Source: F22 sp963678855
GTDB lineage: Bacteria > Bacteroidota > Bacteroidia > Bacteroidales > Bacteroidaceae
Length of the DNA: 64,000 nucleotides
Assembly (NCBI GenBank): GCA_963678855.1
Contig: OY787448.1
Span: 2,046,001-2,110,000 of the forward strand
Direction of reading: 5' to 3'
The notes beneath the pieces are model-generated. The model was not told where the DNA came from. It searched no databases and worked only from the letters and a program-made list of their open reading frames with translations. Each line of letters opens with the position of its first letter. The first letter of the stretch is position 1. Made by a program: the position numbers and the translations under genes. This document shows positions 46,935 to 55,485 of the stretch, one piece after another.

Positions 46935-47384
46935 TTATTCTGATAAGTTCTTAAAAACTTGTTTAAGTACTTCTTGGCTGATAATCAGTTCGTCAGAGTC
47001 TAAACCCTTCAGTGCATACGATAATGTACGTTGAGTGGCCGCTCTAGCACGTGTTTCAATTTCTCGTCCTTCATTGGTCAAGAAGATTAACTTGCTGCGC
47101 TTGTCATTTCTGTCGGTAACTCTTACTACTAGGTGCTTTTTCTCAAGAGTGTCTAGTAATCGAGTCATCCCTGGCTTGTCTCTGTACGTTGCATTACATA
47201 GTGCTTGTTGAGATACGCCATCTTTTTCCCAAAGAAATATCATGACAGTCCATCCTTCGGGAGTAAGGTCTATGCCCGCTGCTTTAAATTCGTTGGCTAA
47301 ACTTTTGTTTATGCTAGATGACACTCTACCGTTCAGAATGGCAAATACCATATTGATATCTACATTAAAATTGGCTGATGACAT
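46935..47384 (-). CDS. MarR-family transcriptional regulator
   Basis: The 149-aa winged-helix protein has the MarR layout: an N-terminal dimer helix, LTPEGWTVMIFLWEKDGVSQQ as helices 2-3, the recognition helix in RDKPGMTRLLDTLEKK and the wing VTDRNDKRSKLIFLT. MarR proteins usually answer to small phenolics or oxidants and repress nearby genes; the adjacent genes (small membrane protein and rpsF operon) give no clear target, and the rpsF promoter lies 115 bases away divergently. Minus-strand TATCTTTG (47451-47458) is a candidate -7 box. Confidence 0.88.
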   Translation of the reverse strand: MSSANFNVDINMVFAILNGRVSSSINKSLANEFKAAGIDLTPEGWTVMIFLWEKDGVSQQALCNATYRDKPGMTRLLDTLEKKHLVVRVTDRNDKRSKLIFLTNEGREIETRARAATQRTLSYALKGLDSDELIISQEVLKQVFKNLSE

Positions 47385-47450
47385 AGTATTTTATTCTAGT
47401 TTTATGGTCTCACACTTAGTTGACACCTGTTTTTATTCGTTTAATGCTTA

Positions 47451-47458
47451 CAAAGATA
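47451..47458 (-). promoter_or_regulatory. -7 box of the marR-type gene
   Basis: Minus-strand TATCTTTG, 66 bases from the ATG. Confidence 0.55.
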
Positions 47459-47498
47459 GTAAACTGATAATGCAAATGCAAGAAAACCACTGATTTCC

Positions 47499-47529
47499 TT
47501 TGCCTATTTCGTATTATGTTGTATCTTTG
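47499..47529 (+). promoter_or_regulatory. Promoter of rpsF-rpsR-rplI
   Basis: TTTG (47499-47502), a 19-base spacer and TATCTTTG (47522-47529): a perfect match. Leader of about 120 bases follows, with two small hairpins that exclude each other: AGCG/CGCT (47550-47564) and GTAGTA/TACTAT (47553-47569). Confidence 0.8.
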
Positions 47530-47654
47530 CACCGCAATAATGAAAAGTGAGCGTAGTATTCGCTACTATAACTGTTTATATCAGCTCTGTTTCAGCCAAT
47601 ATCCTCTCTTTTTATTTTAGCATTATATTATTAATCAAATAAACATTTGACCGT

Positions 47655-47996
47655 ATGCAAAATTACGAGGCCGTTTTCATTTTAACTCCCGTTTTGTCTG
47701 ATGTACAGATGAAGGAGACGGTAGAGAAGTTTGAAGGCATCTTGAAAGATGCTGGTGCTGAGATTGTCAATGTAGAGAACTGGGGATTGAAGAAGCTTGC
47801 TTACCCAATCCAAAAGAAATCTACAGGTTTCTACAACATGATCGAGTTCAAAGCAGATCCTAGCGTAGTTGCTAAGCTTGAGCTATACTTCCGCCGTGAA
47901 GAGAAAGTAATTCGTTTCTTGACTATTAAGCAGGAGAAATTCGCTGCTGCATATGCTGAGAAGCGTCGTGGTAACAAAACTAAAAAGGAGGACTAA
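47655..47996 (+). CDS. rpsF: 30S ribosomal protein S6
   Basis: The 113-aa protein starts MQNYEAVFILTPVLSD, the typical S6 beginning, and contains WGLKKLAYPIQKKSTGFY and ELYFRREEKVIRFL. S6 pairs with S18 on the small subunit platform, near the 3' end of 16S rRNA. There is no Shine-Dalgarno before its ATG (ACATTTGACCGT). Its last codons (Lys-Lys-Glu-Asp) are AAA AAG GAG GAC, which include the Shine-Dalgarno sequence of rpsR. Confidence 0.98.
   Translation: MQNYEAVFILTPVLSDVQMKETVEKFEGILKDAGAEIVNVENWGLKKLAYPIQKKSTGFYNMIEFKADPSVVAKLELYFRREEKVIRFLTIKQEKFAAAYAEKRRGNKTKKED
47986..47991 (+). promoter_or_regulatory. Strong Shine-Dalgarno of rpsR
   Basis: AGGAGG, eight bases before the rpsR ATG, within the end of rpsF. 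It is fully complementary to CCTCC at the 16S 3' end (6831-6835). Most other genes here have none. Confidence 0.85.
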
Positions 47997-47999
47997 TCA

Positions 48000-48269
48000 A
48001 TGGCACAACAACAATCAGAGATTCGCTACTTAACAGCGCCAACAATTGATGTTAAGAAGAAAAAGTACTGCCGTTTCAAAAAGAGCGGTATCAAGTATAT
48101 CGACTACAAAGACCCAGAGTTTTTGAAGAAATTCTTGAACGAGCAAGGTAAGATCTTGCCACGCCGTATCACTGGTACTTCTTTGAAGTTCCAACGTCGT
48201 GTAGCTCAAGCAGTGAAGCGTGCACGTCACTTGGCGTTGCTTCCATATGTAACCGATATGATGAAATAA
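48000..48269 (+). CDS. rpsR: 30S ribosomal protein S18
   Basis: The 89-aa protein shows KKYCRFKKSGIKYIDYKDP and the C-terminal RRITGTSLKFQRRVAQAVKRAR (positions about 54-75; the TGTSLKFQRR core is diagnostic). In Bacteroidia S18, with S6 and S21, covers the anti-Shine-Dalgarno of 16S rRNA. The gene is preceded by a strong AGGAGG, an arrangement proposed to allow autoregulation of S18. It lies three bases after rpsF. Confidence 0.98.
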   Translation: MAQQQSEIRYLTAPTIDVKKKKYCRFKKSGIKYIDYKDPEFLKKFLNEQGKILPRRITGTSLKFQRRVAQAVKRARHLALLPYVTDMMK

Positions 48270-48274
48270 TAAAG

Positions 48275-48282
48275 AAGGAGGT
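48275..48282 (+). promoter_or_regulatory. Strong Shine-Dalgarno of rplI
   Basis: AAGGAGGT, five bases before the rplI ATG; the second and only other clear Shine-Dalgarno in the window. Confidence 0.8.
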
Positions 48283-48287
48283 CAACA

Positions 48288-48770
48288 ATGGAAATTATTT
48301 TGAAAGAAGATATCCTAAACCTAGGATTCAAGAATGATATCGTAAATGTAAAGCCAGGTTACGCTCGTAACTTCCTAATCCCAACAGGTAAGGCTATTAT
48401 CGCTTCTCCTTCTGCAAAGAAGATGCTTGCTGAAGACCTACGTCAAAAGGCGCACAAGCTGGCTAAGATGCTAGAAGAAGCTCAAACAGTAGCTGCATCT
48501 ATGGAAGGTGTATCTGTAACTATCCCAACTAAGGTTAGTGCAACAGGTGCTATCTACGGTTCAGTTAACACTATCATGGTAGCAGAAGCACTGGCAGCGA
48601 AAGGTTTCGAAGTGGATCGTAAGAAGATTCAAATGAAGGAAACTATTAAGCAAGTAGGTACTTACATGGCTTACTTACGTTTACACAAAGAAGTTACAGT
48701 GGATATCACTGTAGAAGTTGTGTCTGACGCTGCTGCACCAGCTGTTGAAGAAGCTCCAGCTGAAGCTTAA
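48288..48770 (+). CDS. rplI: 50S ribosomal protein L9
   Basis: The 160-aa protein begins MEIILKEDILNLGFKNDIV and shows GYARNFLIPTGKAI (about 25-38), the N-terminal domain signature, a long connecting helix and the C-terminal domain. A short alanine/glutamate-rich tail (AAAPAVEEAPAEA) extends the usual length of about 148. Third gene of the rpsF operon, followed by a terminator. Confidence 0.98.
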   Translation: MEIILKEDILNLGFKNDIVNVKPGYARNFLIPTGKAIIASPSAKKMLAEDLRQKAHKLAKMLEEAQTVAASMEGVSVTIPTKVSATGAIYGSVNTIMVAEALAAKGFEVDRKKIQMKETIKQVGTYMAYLRLHKEVTVDITVEVVSDAAAPAVEEAPAEA

Positions 48771-48800
48771 TTCACAAGAGATTAAATTATTCTAGATATA

Positions 48801-48836
48801 AGAGAGGATGTACCTTTGGGTATGTCCTCTTTTCTT
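48801..48836 (+). terminator. Terminator of the rpsF operon
   Basis: AGAGGATGTACC (48803-48814) pairs with GGTATGTCCTCT (48819-48830) with two wobble pairs around TTTG, followed by TTTCTT. Confidence 0.8.
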
Positions 48837-48901
48837 AGTTATATACTGTTATGGCTTGTTCGATAAACTATAAACTGGCTGCTTTATTAAAGCAAGGGTG
48901 T

Positions 48902-48973
48902 CGGCCAATGTGATTGGTCGATAGATTACCTAGTACAAAGAAGCGCCTGCCAACCCTTTCGGGCGACAGGCGT
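48902..48973 (-). terminator. Hairpins downstream of the trkH genes
   Basis: The stem at 48942-48973 (AGCGCCTG with CAGGCGTT) encloses an inner CCC/GGG hairpin and on the minus strand follows the trkH stop by about 25 bases, with a T-rich CTTCTTTG next. A second 8-bp hairpin, CGGCCAAT-gtg-ATTGGTCG, lies at 48902-48920. Confidence 0.65.
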
Positions 48974-48996
48974 TATATGATTATCCTATAGATAGT

Positions 48997-50472
48997 TTAC
49001 TGTTCTTTCCAAAAGCTTTTAGTAAATAGAATAAGTACAGTAAATAGTTCTAGACGTCCTAGGAGCATCAATATGGATAACATCCATTTGCATGCAGTCG
49101 GTAGGGAGAACCAAGTCATATCAGGATTGTATTCACCCAGAGCAGGTCCCATATTGCCCAGGGCAGAGATGACGCAACCAAGGCTCTCAATAAAGCCTAC
49201 GCCAAATCCCATCATAACTAGTGAACAGCAGACCACTAATGCCATATAGACAAAGGCAAAGGCTAAAATGCGCGACTTGACATCTGGACTCACGATTTGG
49301 TGATTGACGCGCACTGGAATCACCGCTCTAGGGTGTAACATTTTGACAAACTCGCTACGAGCGATGCGTGCCATAATGGTCATACGGATACTCTTAAGAC
49401 CACCAGTTGTAGACCCGGCACATGCACCCATCAACATAATTAGTGTCAAACAGCCCCACGTGATGGTAGGCCAGTTGCAGTAATTGGCAGTCGCATACCC
49501 AGTAGATGTATGTAGAGAAGCTACTTGGAATAACGATGTACGGAAAGACTCTTCGCCACCCATGCCTTCTTGATAATATAAGAATACTGCAATAATCGAG
49601 ACAAAGATAACTACCGACCAAGTGTACCAGCGAATCTCAGAATCACGCCACATACGCGTAATCTTACCGCTAACCCCGATATATAGAAGGTTAAAATTAA
49701 CCCCACTAATCAGCATAAAGAAAGATATGACGTATTGGATGAACTGCTCGTGATATCCATTGACGGCGCTATAGTATGCAATACTTGTTTGACGAGGGGA
49801 GAATCCACCTGTGCTAATTGTTGTAAATGCATGACATACGGCATCATATAGACTCATCCGTCCAATCATCAATAGGATAATTTCAGTGATTGTCAATCCA
49901 AGATAGATAGCCCAAACTCTCTGAGCCGTCACTCCAATTCTAGGGTGTATCTTTTCTTTGGTTGGCCCCGATGTCTCCGCAGCTACTAGGCGCACTCCAC
50001 CTACTCCAAAGATAGGGAGGACGGCAATGGTAAAGAATACAATACCCAGACCACCAATCCATTGAGTCATTGCACGCCAAAATAAGAGCCCTTTAGGTAG
50101 AGACTCAATATCATCTAGTATAGTTGCACCAGTTGTGGTGAAACCAGAAATCGTTTCAAAAAAAGCATCGTGTATAGTAGGAATGTCTCTACTAAACATA
50201 AAAGGGAGCATGCCTAAGCAAGATACAATTACCCAAGATACAGAAACCATGACAAAACTATCTCGTTTGCTGAAGTTACCATTGGCATTTCTACCTAAAA
50301 AGTAAAACAAACCAGTCACACCTAGTGTGATACCTATAGTGTAGAGCAGCGGTTTAACGGCAGTATCAATTTCATGATATAGCCACGATACACTACAGGC
50401 TACGAGCATAAATGCCGCAATACATGCGAGCAAAAAACTCATGATGCGAGATAGCAGTTTGAAATTAATCAT
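48997..50472 (-). CDS. trkH: TrkH-type potassium uptake channel, copy 1
   Basis: The 491-aa membrane subunit of Trk has four pore-loop repeats: GFTTTGATIL, TISTGGFSP, LHTSTGYATAN and ISALGNMGPALG. An intramembrane gate segment CAGSTTGGLKSIRM follows the third repeat. It needs the cytosolic RCK protein TrkA, encoded two genes upstream. It is the last gene of the minus-strand set dxs-trkA-trkH-trkH, 20 bases after copy 2. The filter glycines are intact in all four loops. Confidence 0.92.
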   Translation of the reverse strand: MINFKLLSRIMSFLLACIAAFMLVACSVSWLYHEIDTAVKPLLYTIGITLGVTGLFYFLGRNANGNFSKRDSFVMVSVSWVIVSCLGMLPFMFSRDIPTIHDAFFETISGFTTTGATILDDIESLPKGLLFWRAMTQWIGGLGIVFFTIAVLPIFGVGGVRLVAAETSGPTKEKIHPRIGVTAQRVWAIYLGLTITEIILLMIGRMSLYDAVCHAFTTISTGGFSPRQTSIAYYSAVNGYHEQFIQYVISFFMLISGVNFNLLYIGVSGKITRMWRDSEIRWYTWSVVIFVSIIAVFLYYQEGMGGEESFRTSLFQVASLHTSTGYATANYCNWPTITWGCLTLIMLMGACAGSTTGGLKSIRMTIMARIARSEFVKMLHPRAVIPVRVNHQIVSPDVKSRILAFAFVYMALVVCCSLVMMGFGVGFIESLGCVISALGNMGPALGEYNPDMTWFSLPTACKWMLSILMLLGRLELFTVLILFTKSFWKEQ

Positions 50473-50492
50473 AAGTCTTTATGTTTGTCAAT

Positions 50493-51962
50493 CTAATTAT
50501 AACCGTGTTGCTTCCAGAAGCGAGGTGTAAATAGTACAAGTACAGTAAACATCTCAAGACGTCCAAGAAGCATGACAAATGATAGTATCCACTTACATGC
50601 TGCTGGCATATCATACCAAGTCGCTGCTGGCCCGTATTTACCGAGTCCTGGACCTACACCACCCATTGCTGATATGGTGCACCCCAAACTTTCTATAAAG
50701 CCCATGTCGAAAGCCATAAGTAAGACCGAGGTTATAATAATGATGCCCATATATGCAAAGGCAAAGGCAAAAATACGAATCACTAATGTAGGCTGAATCA
50801 TTTGTCCATTTACTCGAACAGGCAATACGGCGTTTGGGTGAATAATATGTTTAATGTGATTACGCATAATGCGCCACATGCTTACCATACGTATAGATTT
50901 GATACCACCAGTAGTTGATCCAGCGCATGCTCCAGTAATCATGACTATACTCAGACAAGCCCAAGTGATTGGTGGCCATAGCATAAAGTCAGCTGTTGCG
51001 TATCCACATGTTGTGTGCAAAGAAGATACTTGAAAGAAGGAAGCACGAAAGGCTTCTTCAATACCCATGCCTTCACGAAAGACCAAAACCAGTGTGATGA
51101 TACCCACAAATATAAGCATGGAACGCAAGAACCACTGAAGTTCGTTGTCGGCAAAGAATTTAGATGCCTTGCCTGATACTGCGTAAAATAACAACATAAA
51201 ATTGATACCGCTTATGGTCATAAACGTAGCAATTACATATTCTATATAAGGTGAATTGTACGCTGCTATACTGTCTTGTTTAGGAGAGAAACCACCAGTA
51301 CTCGTCGTTGTAAATGCATGACATACGGCGTCATATAAACTCATGCCACCAAACATTAGGAAAACAACTTCAAGTAGCGTCAAACTTAAATATACACCCC
51401 AAATCCAACGTGCTGTCACTCCTATTCGTGGGAACAGTTTGTCGGTAGTTGGCCCTGCTGCTTCTGCAGCAAATAATTGTACTCCACCAATACCAAATAT
51501 CGGTAGGATGGCAATAGTAAAGAATACAATACCCAAACCACCAATCCATTGTGTGAGTGAACGCCAAAACAATAAGCCATGAGGCATGGCTTCAATATCG
51601 TTGAGAATGGTGGCGCCTGTGGTGGAGAACCCAGACATTGTTTCAAAGAACGCATCTGTTATATTCGGGATATGCCCATCAATTAAGTATGGAAGCATGC
51701 CAAAAGTTGACCAAAAGATCCATGCCAAACTGACCAGCAAGAAACTCTCTCGCTTTCTGAGGTTTTTCTTTGCATTTCTACCTGCAATGGCTAGCGCGAT
51801 AGCAACACTCGCTGTTACTACCGTGGAGAGAAATAAGCTGTGTAAGTCACCTTCTGCACCTAACTCATAACATAAAGATACCCCAGTGGACAAAAGCATC
51901 ATGACCGCTTCAATGAATAGAAGCATACTCATGATACGGTATACAATTTTATAATTGATCAT
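50493..51962 (-). CDS. trkH: TrkH-type potassium uptake channel, copy 2
   Basis: A 489-aa paralogue of the adjacent copy 1 with the same helix layout; N termini MINYKIVYRIMS and MINFKLLSRIMS, and the GFSTTGATILNDIE loop, show tandem duplication followed by divergence. Pore loops differ at the third (LHTTCGYATAD, Cys instead of Ser/Thr before Gly) and fourth (SAMGGVGPGLG, Gly instead of Asn). The gate segment CAGSTTGGIKSIRM is kept. It lies ten bases after trkA. Different affinity or ion choice from copy 1 is a reasonable guess. Confidence 0.92.
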   Translation of the reverse strand: MINYKIVYRIMSMLLFIEAVMMLLSTGVSLCYELGAEGDLHSLFLSTVVTASVAIALAIAGRNAKKNLRKRESFLLVSLAWIFWSTFGMLPYLIDGHIPNITDAFFETMSGFSTTGATILNDIEAMPHGLLFWRSLTQWIGGLGIVFFTIAILPIFGIGGVQLFAAEAAGPTTDKLFPRIGVTARWIWGVYLSLTLLEVVFLMFGGMSLYDAVCHAFTTTSTGGFSPKQDSIAAYNSPYIEYVIATFMTISGINFMLLFYAVSGKASKFFADNELQWFLRSMLIFVGIITLVLVFREGMGIEEAFRASFFQVSSLHTTCGYATADFMLWPPITWACLSIVMITGACAGSTTGGIKSIRMVSMWRIMRNHIKHIIHPNAVLPVRVNGQMIQPTLVIRIFAFAFAYMGIIIITSVLLMAFDMGFIESLGCTISAMGGVGPGLGKYGPAATWYDMPAACKWILSFVMLLGRLEMFTVLVLFTPRFWKQHGYN

Positions 51963-51972
51963 TACGAAACGA

Positions 51973-53313
51973 CTACTTAAAGTACTTTTCTATTTTTTTG
52001 ATCATGCTACTCATACAGAATACCATGATATGATCACCAGCCATTATTTGAGTGTCACCTGTAATCACTTGTCCTTTGCCTTCTCTAACCAAACCACCAA
52101 GTGTGACTTCTTTAGGTAGACCGAGGTCTTTAACGGCTTTTTCTGTGATTATAGAGCTTTCTTTAGCTGTGAATTCTGCGACATCCGCATCAGCGAATGT
52201 TAAGCATTTCACGTTGCTTACGTCCGCATCAAGCATCATTTGATAGATATGGCTGGCAGCAATCAATTTTTTGTTGATTACTGAACCGATATCTAAACTT
52301 TCGGCCATGCCAATATAGTCGATGTTTTCAACTTCAGCTACACTCTTGGCTACACCTGCACGTTTAGCTGCCAAACAGGCTAGAATGTTCGTTTCACTAT
52401 TACCAGTTAGAGCCACAAAAGCATCTGTGCTTTTAAGTCCCTCGTCGAGAAGAAGATCCATATCGCGACCATCTCCATTGATCACCATGATTTCGTCGTC
52501 TAGCATTTCAATAAGGCGATTACAGCGCGGTAGATCTTGTTCGATAATCTTGAAACGCATATAGTCAGGAGCCGACAAGGTTGTTCGAGCAGCAATTCTA
52601 CTACCACCCATAAGCATCACATTACGTACGTCTGCTTGTTCGTCACGACCTACCACTTGACGTAGGTATGGGATGTACTTTTTAGTTGTTGTGAAATATA
52701 CAATGTCTCCCGCAAGCACCTGATCTTTCGCACGAGGAATGATTGTTTCATTGTCTCGTGTGATAGCTACGATGTGGTAAGGGATGTCTTCTTGTCCAAT
52801 TTCAATAAGAGTCTTGTTGACGATTTCGGATTCAGGAAGCATCTTAACTCCTAGAAGCACAAGTGCTCCACCTCCAAACTCCCACCATTGACGCACCCAG
52901 TTCATACGCATAGAGAGCACAATTTCCTGAGCTGCTAGAAGTTCTGGATAAATTAATGAGTCTACACCTAATTCTTTCCAAAACTCTTTGTTTTTTTCTT
53001 CTAGATATTCTGGGTTGTCAATGCGAGCAACTGTCTTTCTAGCACCTAAGTTGTGAGCAATCAGGCATGCAGCCATATTACGACTTTCATCTGGTGTAAC
53101 AGCGATGAAGAGATCTGCGCTCCCTGCGTCAATATCTTGCAAGCATTGTACAGATGTAGGAAGCCCTGCAACGGTCAACAAGTCGTGCCCATTGGCAAGT
53201 GGTTCCAATTTGTTCTCATCTTCATCCACTAGAATGATATCTTGTTTTTCTTTGGCTAGAAGCTTAGCTAGGTGCGTACCTACTGCTCCAGCTCCAACGA
53301 TAACTATCTTCAC
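51973..53313 (-). CDS. trkA: Trk potassium uptake regulator TrkA
   Basis: The 446-aa cytosolic protein is a double RCK unit: N-terminal Rossmann domain MKIVIVGAGAVGTHLAKLLA with GxGxxG, a TrkA_C domain, a second Rossmann half (VMLMGGSRIAARTT, about 232-245) in which the usual GxGxxG is degenerate, and a last TrkA_C domain. It binds NAD(H) or ATP/ADP and gates TrkH. One TrkA gene serves two TrkH genes here. It is 18 bases from dxs, so potassium uptake and isoprenoid synthesis genes share a transcript. Confidence 0.93.
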   Translation of the reverse strand: MKIVIVGAGAVGTHLAKLLAKEKQDIILVDEDENKLEPLANGHDLLTVAGLPTSVQCLQDIDAGSADLFIAVTPDESRNMAACLIAHNLGARKTVARIDNPEYLEEKNKEFWKELGVDSLIYPELLAAQEIVLSMRMNWVRQWWEFGGGALVLLGVKMLPESEIVNKTLIEIGQEDIPYHIVAITRDNETIIPRAKDQVLAGDIVYFTTTKKYIPYLRQVVGRDEQADVRNVMLMGGSRIAARTTLSAPDYMRFKIIEQDLPRCNRLIEMLDDEIMVINGDGRDMDLLLDEGLKSTDAFVALTGNSETNILACLAAKRAGVAKSVAEVENIDYIGMAESLDIGSVINKKLIAASHIYQMMLDADVSNVKCLTFADADVAEFTAKESSIITEKAVKDLGLPKEVTLGGLVREGKGQVITGDTQIMAGDHIMVFCMSSMIKKIEKYFK

Positions 53314-53331
53314 GATTCTATCTTTTGAATG

Positions 53332-55260
53332 TTATATTTTATCTAGAATTAATTCCATTTTCTCTGTTAAGTGAACAGTATCCATACCGCAATCGGCGTA
53401 GAGTTCTGCTGGGGTGCCGTGTGGTACGAAACTATCGGGAAGTCCTACTGTATGTAGATGCACGCAATAGTCATTCTCATGGATGAAATCACTGACTGCA
53501 CTAGCCAGTCCACCTAGTATCGCCCCATCTTCAAGGGTTAGTAAGTGGTCGTACTGCTTGCATACCTCATGCAGACACTTGGTATCTAGAGGCTTGATAA
53601 AACGCATATCAACATGCCCAATCTTGACATCGTGTTTTTTCTCAAGTGCTTCTATTGCTTTATCAGCTTCAAATCCTAAAGGGCCGAGAGAGAGCACGCA
53701 TAGCGTATCTCCAAAACGAAGTGGACGCGCTGTTCCTATTTTTACTTTTTTCATAGGACAGTTCCAGTCGTCGGGCGCATAAGTGCCATAGGCTGTTCCT
53801 CTAGGGTAGCGAATGACAAATGGTCCGCTTTCTCCCTTGCTAGCTGTGTACATCAAATGGCGTAGCTCTTGTCCATCCATGGGAGACGCGATGACAGTAT
53901 TGGGTACTGCTCGTAGCGACGCAAGGTCAAATGCGCCATGATGTGTAGGGCCATCAGCACCCACCAATCCAGCTCTATCTAAGCATAAAACAACAGGTAA
54001 ATTTGGCAGTGCCACATCGTGAATCCAGTTGTCATATGCTCTTTGCATAAAGGAAGAGTAGATGTTACAGAATGGTATTAAGCCTTCTTTGGCTAGTCCA
54101 CCACTAAATGTTACAGCATGCCCTTCGGCAATGCCGACGTCGAATACGCGTTCAGGCATCTCTTTTTGCATGATACACATGCTACACCCAGATGGCATAG
54201 CAGGAGTAATACCTACAATTTTTTCCTCTTTTTTAGCTAGCTCAAGTAAAGTATAACCAAATACATCTTGAAACTTAAGATGCGTTGGTGGAGTAGCACT
54301 CGTCTGATTGCGTTTACCCGTCATTGGGTCAAACTGACCTGGTGCATGCCATGGAGTAGGATCTGCTTCTGCTGGTTCATATCCTTTCCCCTTCTTTGTT
54401 ACTAAGTGCAAAAGCTTAGGACCCTTCATGTCTTTGATATCTTGCAAAATACGTACTAATTCTTTGATGTCATGCCCATCGTTTGGTCCAAAATAGCGTA
54501 TGTTTAGTCCTTCGAAAATGTTCTGTCTTTCCGAAATCGCAGCTTTTAAAGAATTGCCTAAGCGTATAAGCGCTTTGCGACGACTCTCAGTCAAAACTCC
54601 CATTTTATATAGAGCTTTGGCTGTAGTATATCTAAGGGAATTGTAAGGATTGCTAGTCGTTAGGTTGAGTAGATATCTTCTCATGCCTCCAACACTGTTG
54701 TCAATGGACATCTCGTTATCATTCAAAATGATTAATAAGTCATTTTGAGAAGATGAGGCATTGTTTAACCCTTCGAAAGCCAAACCACCACTCATAGCGC
54801 CATCTCCGATAACAGCTACCACTTTATGTGGATTTTTTTTTATTCTGTTGGCTACAGCCATTCCAAGAGCGGCTGAGATAGAGTTGGATGCGTGTCCACA
54901 AGTGAATGGGTCATATTCCGATTCGTCTGGACTTGGGAAAGGTTTGATTCCTCCTTTTTGACGGTTTGTATGAAATTGGTTTCTACGTCCAGTTAGCAGT
55001 TTGTGGGTATATGCTTGGTGACCTACATCCCATAGGATGCGATCGTCAGGAGTATCAAAAACATAATGAAGTGCCACAGTCAGTTCTACTGTACCCAGAT
55101 TTGCTGCAAAGTGTCCAGGGTTTTGAGACAAATGTTTTATGATTTCACAGCGCAGCTCCTCGCAGAGTTTTGGTAACTCGTCGATAGATAATTTTCTCAG
55201 GTCGTTAGGCCATTGAACTTTATCGAGTATTGGAGTGCTATATTCTAATACGTTCATCAT
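53332..55260 (-). CDS. dxs: 1-deoxy-D-xylulose-5-phosphate synthase
   Basis: This 642-aa thiamin-diphosphate enzyme condenses pyruvate and glyceraldehyde 3-phosphate, the first MEP-pathway step. Visible are WDVGHQAYTHKLLTGR, the ThDP motif GDGAMSGGLAFEGLNNA ending in NDNEMSI, the transketolase-like FDVGIAEGHAVTFSGGLA and DRAGLVGADGPTHHGAFD. It is the first gene of the minus-strand operon with the trk genes. Minus-strand TACCTTTG (55281-55288) is the -7 box, 20 bases from the ATG. Confidence 0.96.
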   Translation of the reverse strand: MMNVLEYSTPILDKVQWPNDLRKLSIDELPKLCEELRCEIIKHLSQNPGHFAANLGTVELTVALHYVFDTPDDRILWDVGHQAYTHKLLTGRRNQFHTNRQKGGIKPFPSPDESEYDPFTCGHASNSISAALGMAVANRIKKNPHKVVAVIGDGAMSGGLAFEGLNNASSSQNDLLIILNDNEMSIDNSVGGMRRYLLNLTTSNPYNSLRYTTAKALYKMGVLTESRRKALIRLGNSLKAAISERQNIFEGLNIRYFGPNDGHDIKELVRILQDIKDMKGPKLLHLVTKKGKGYEPAEADPTPWHAPGQFDPMTGKRNQTSATPPTHLKFQDVFGYTLLELAKKEEKIVGITPAMPSGCSMCIMQKEMPERVFDVGIAEGHAVTFSGGLAKEGLIPFCNIYSSFMQRAYDNWIHDVALPNLPVVLCLDRAGLVGADGPTHHGAFDLASLRAVPNTVIASPMDGQELRHLMYTASKGESGPFVIRYPRGTAYGTYAPDDWNCPMKKVKIGTARPLRFGDTLCVLSLGPLGFEADKAIEALEKKHDVKIGHVDMRFIKPLDTKCLHEVCKQYDHLLTLEDGAILGGLASAVSDFIHENDYCVHLHTVGLPDSFVPHGTPAELYADCGMDTVHLTEKMELILDKI

Positions 55261-55280
55261 TTGTATAATATTTCAACATA

Positions 55281-55288
55281 CAAAGGTA
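55281..55288 (-). promoter_or_regulatory. -7 box of the dxs-trk operon
   Basis: Minus-strand TACCTTTG matches TAnnTTTG. Confidence 0.6.
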
Positions 55289-55439
55289 CTATATAATTGG
55301 CTATTCCCTATGGTAATATGGATTTTTTTTCAGACCGCTCTTTGAAAACGTTATTTCATAGTTTGTTTAAATGGTCCAAAACAGCTGGTGTGCAACGCAG
55401 AAAATACCACGTTTTATAGTGGTTTACGATTGAAATGCG

Positions 55440-55447
55440 TACATTTG
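55440..55447 (+). promoter_or_regulatory. -7 box of the GSCFA/murF-alr unit
   Basis: TACATTTG, 38 bases before the GSCFA ATG. Confidence 0.5.
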
Positions 55448-55485
55448 TATTTGTAAACGAAAGAATAATCATCAATTTGTAGATT

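Noticed and set aside
48997..51962. One trkH gene broken by a frameshift
   Set aside because: Both frames are complete 490-aa proteins with all four pore loops and separate start codons.
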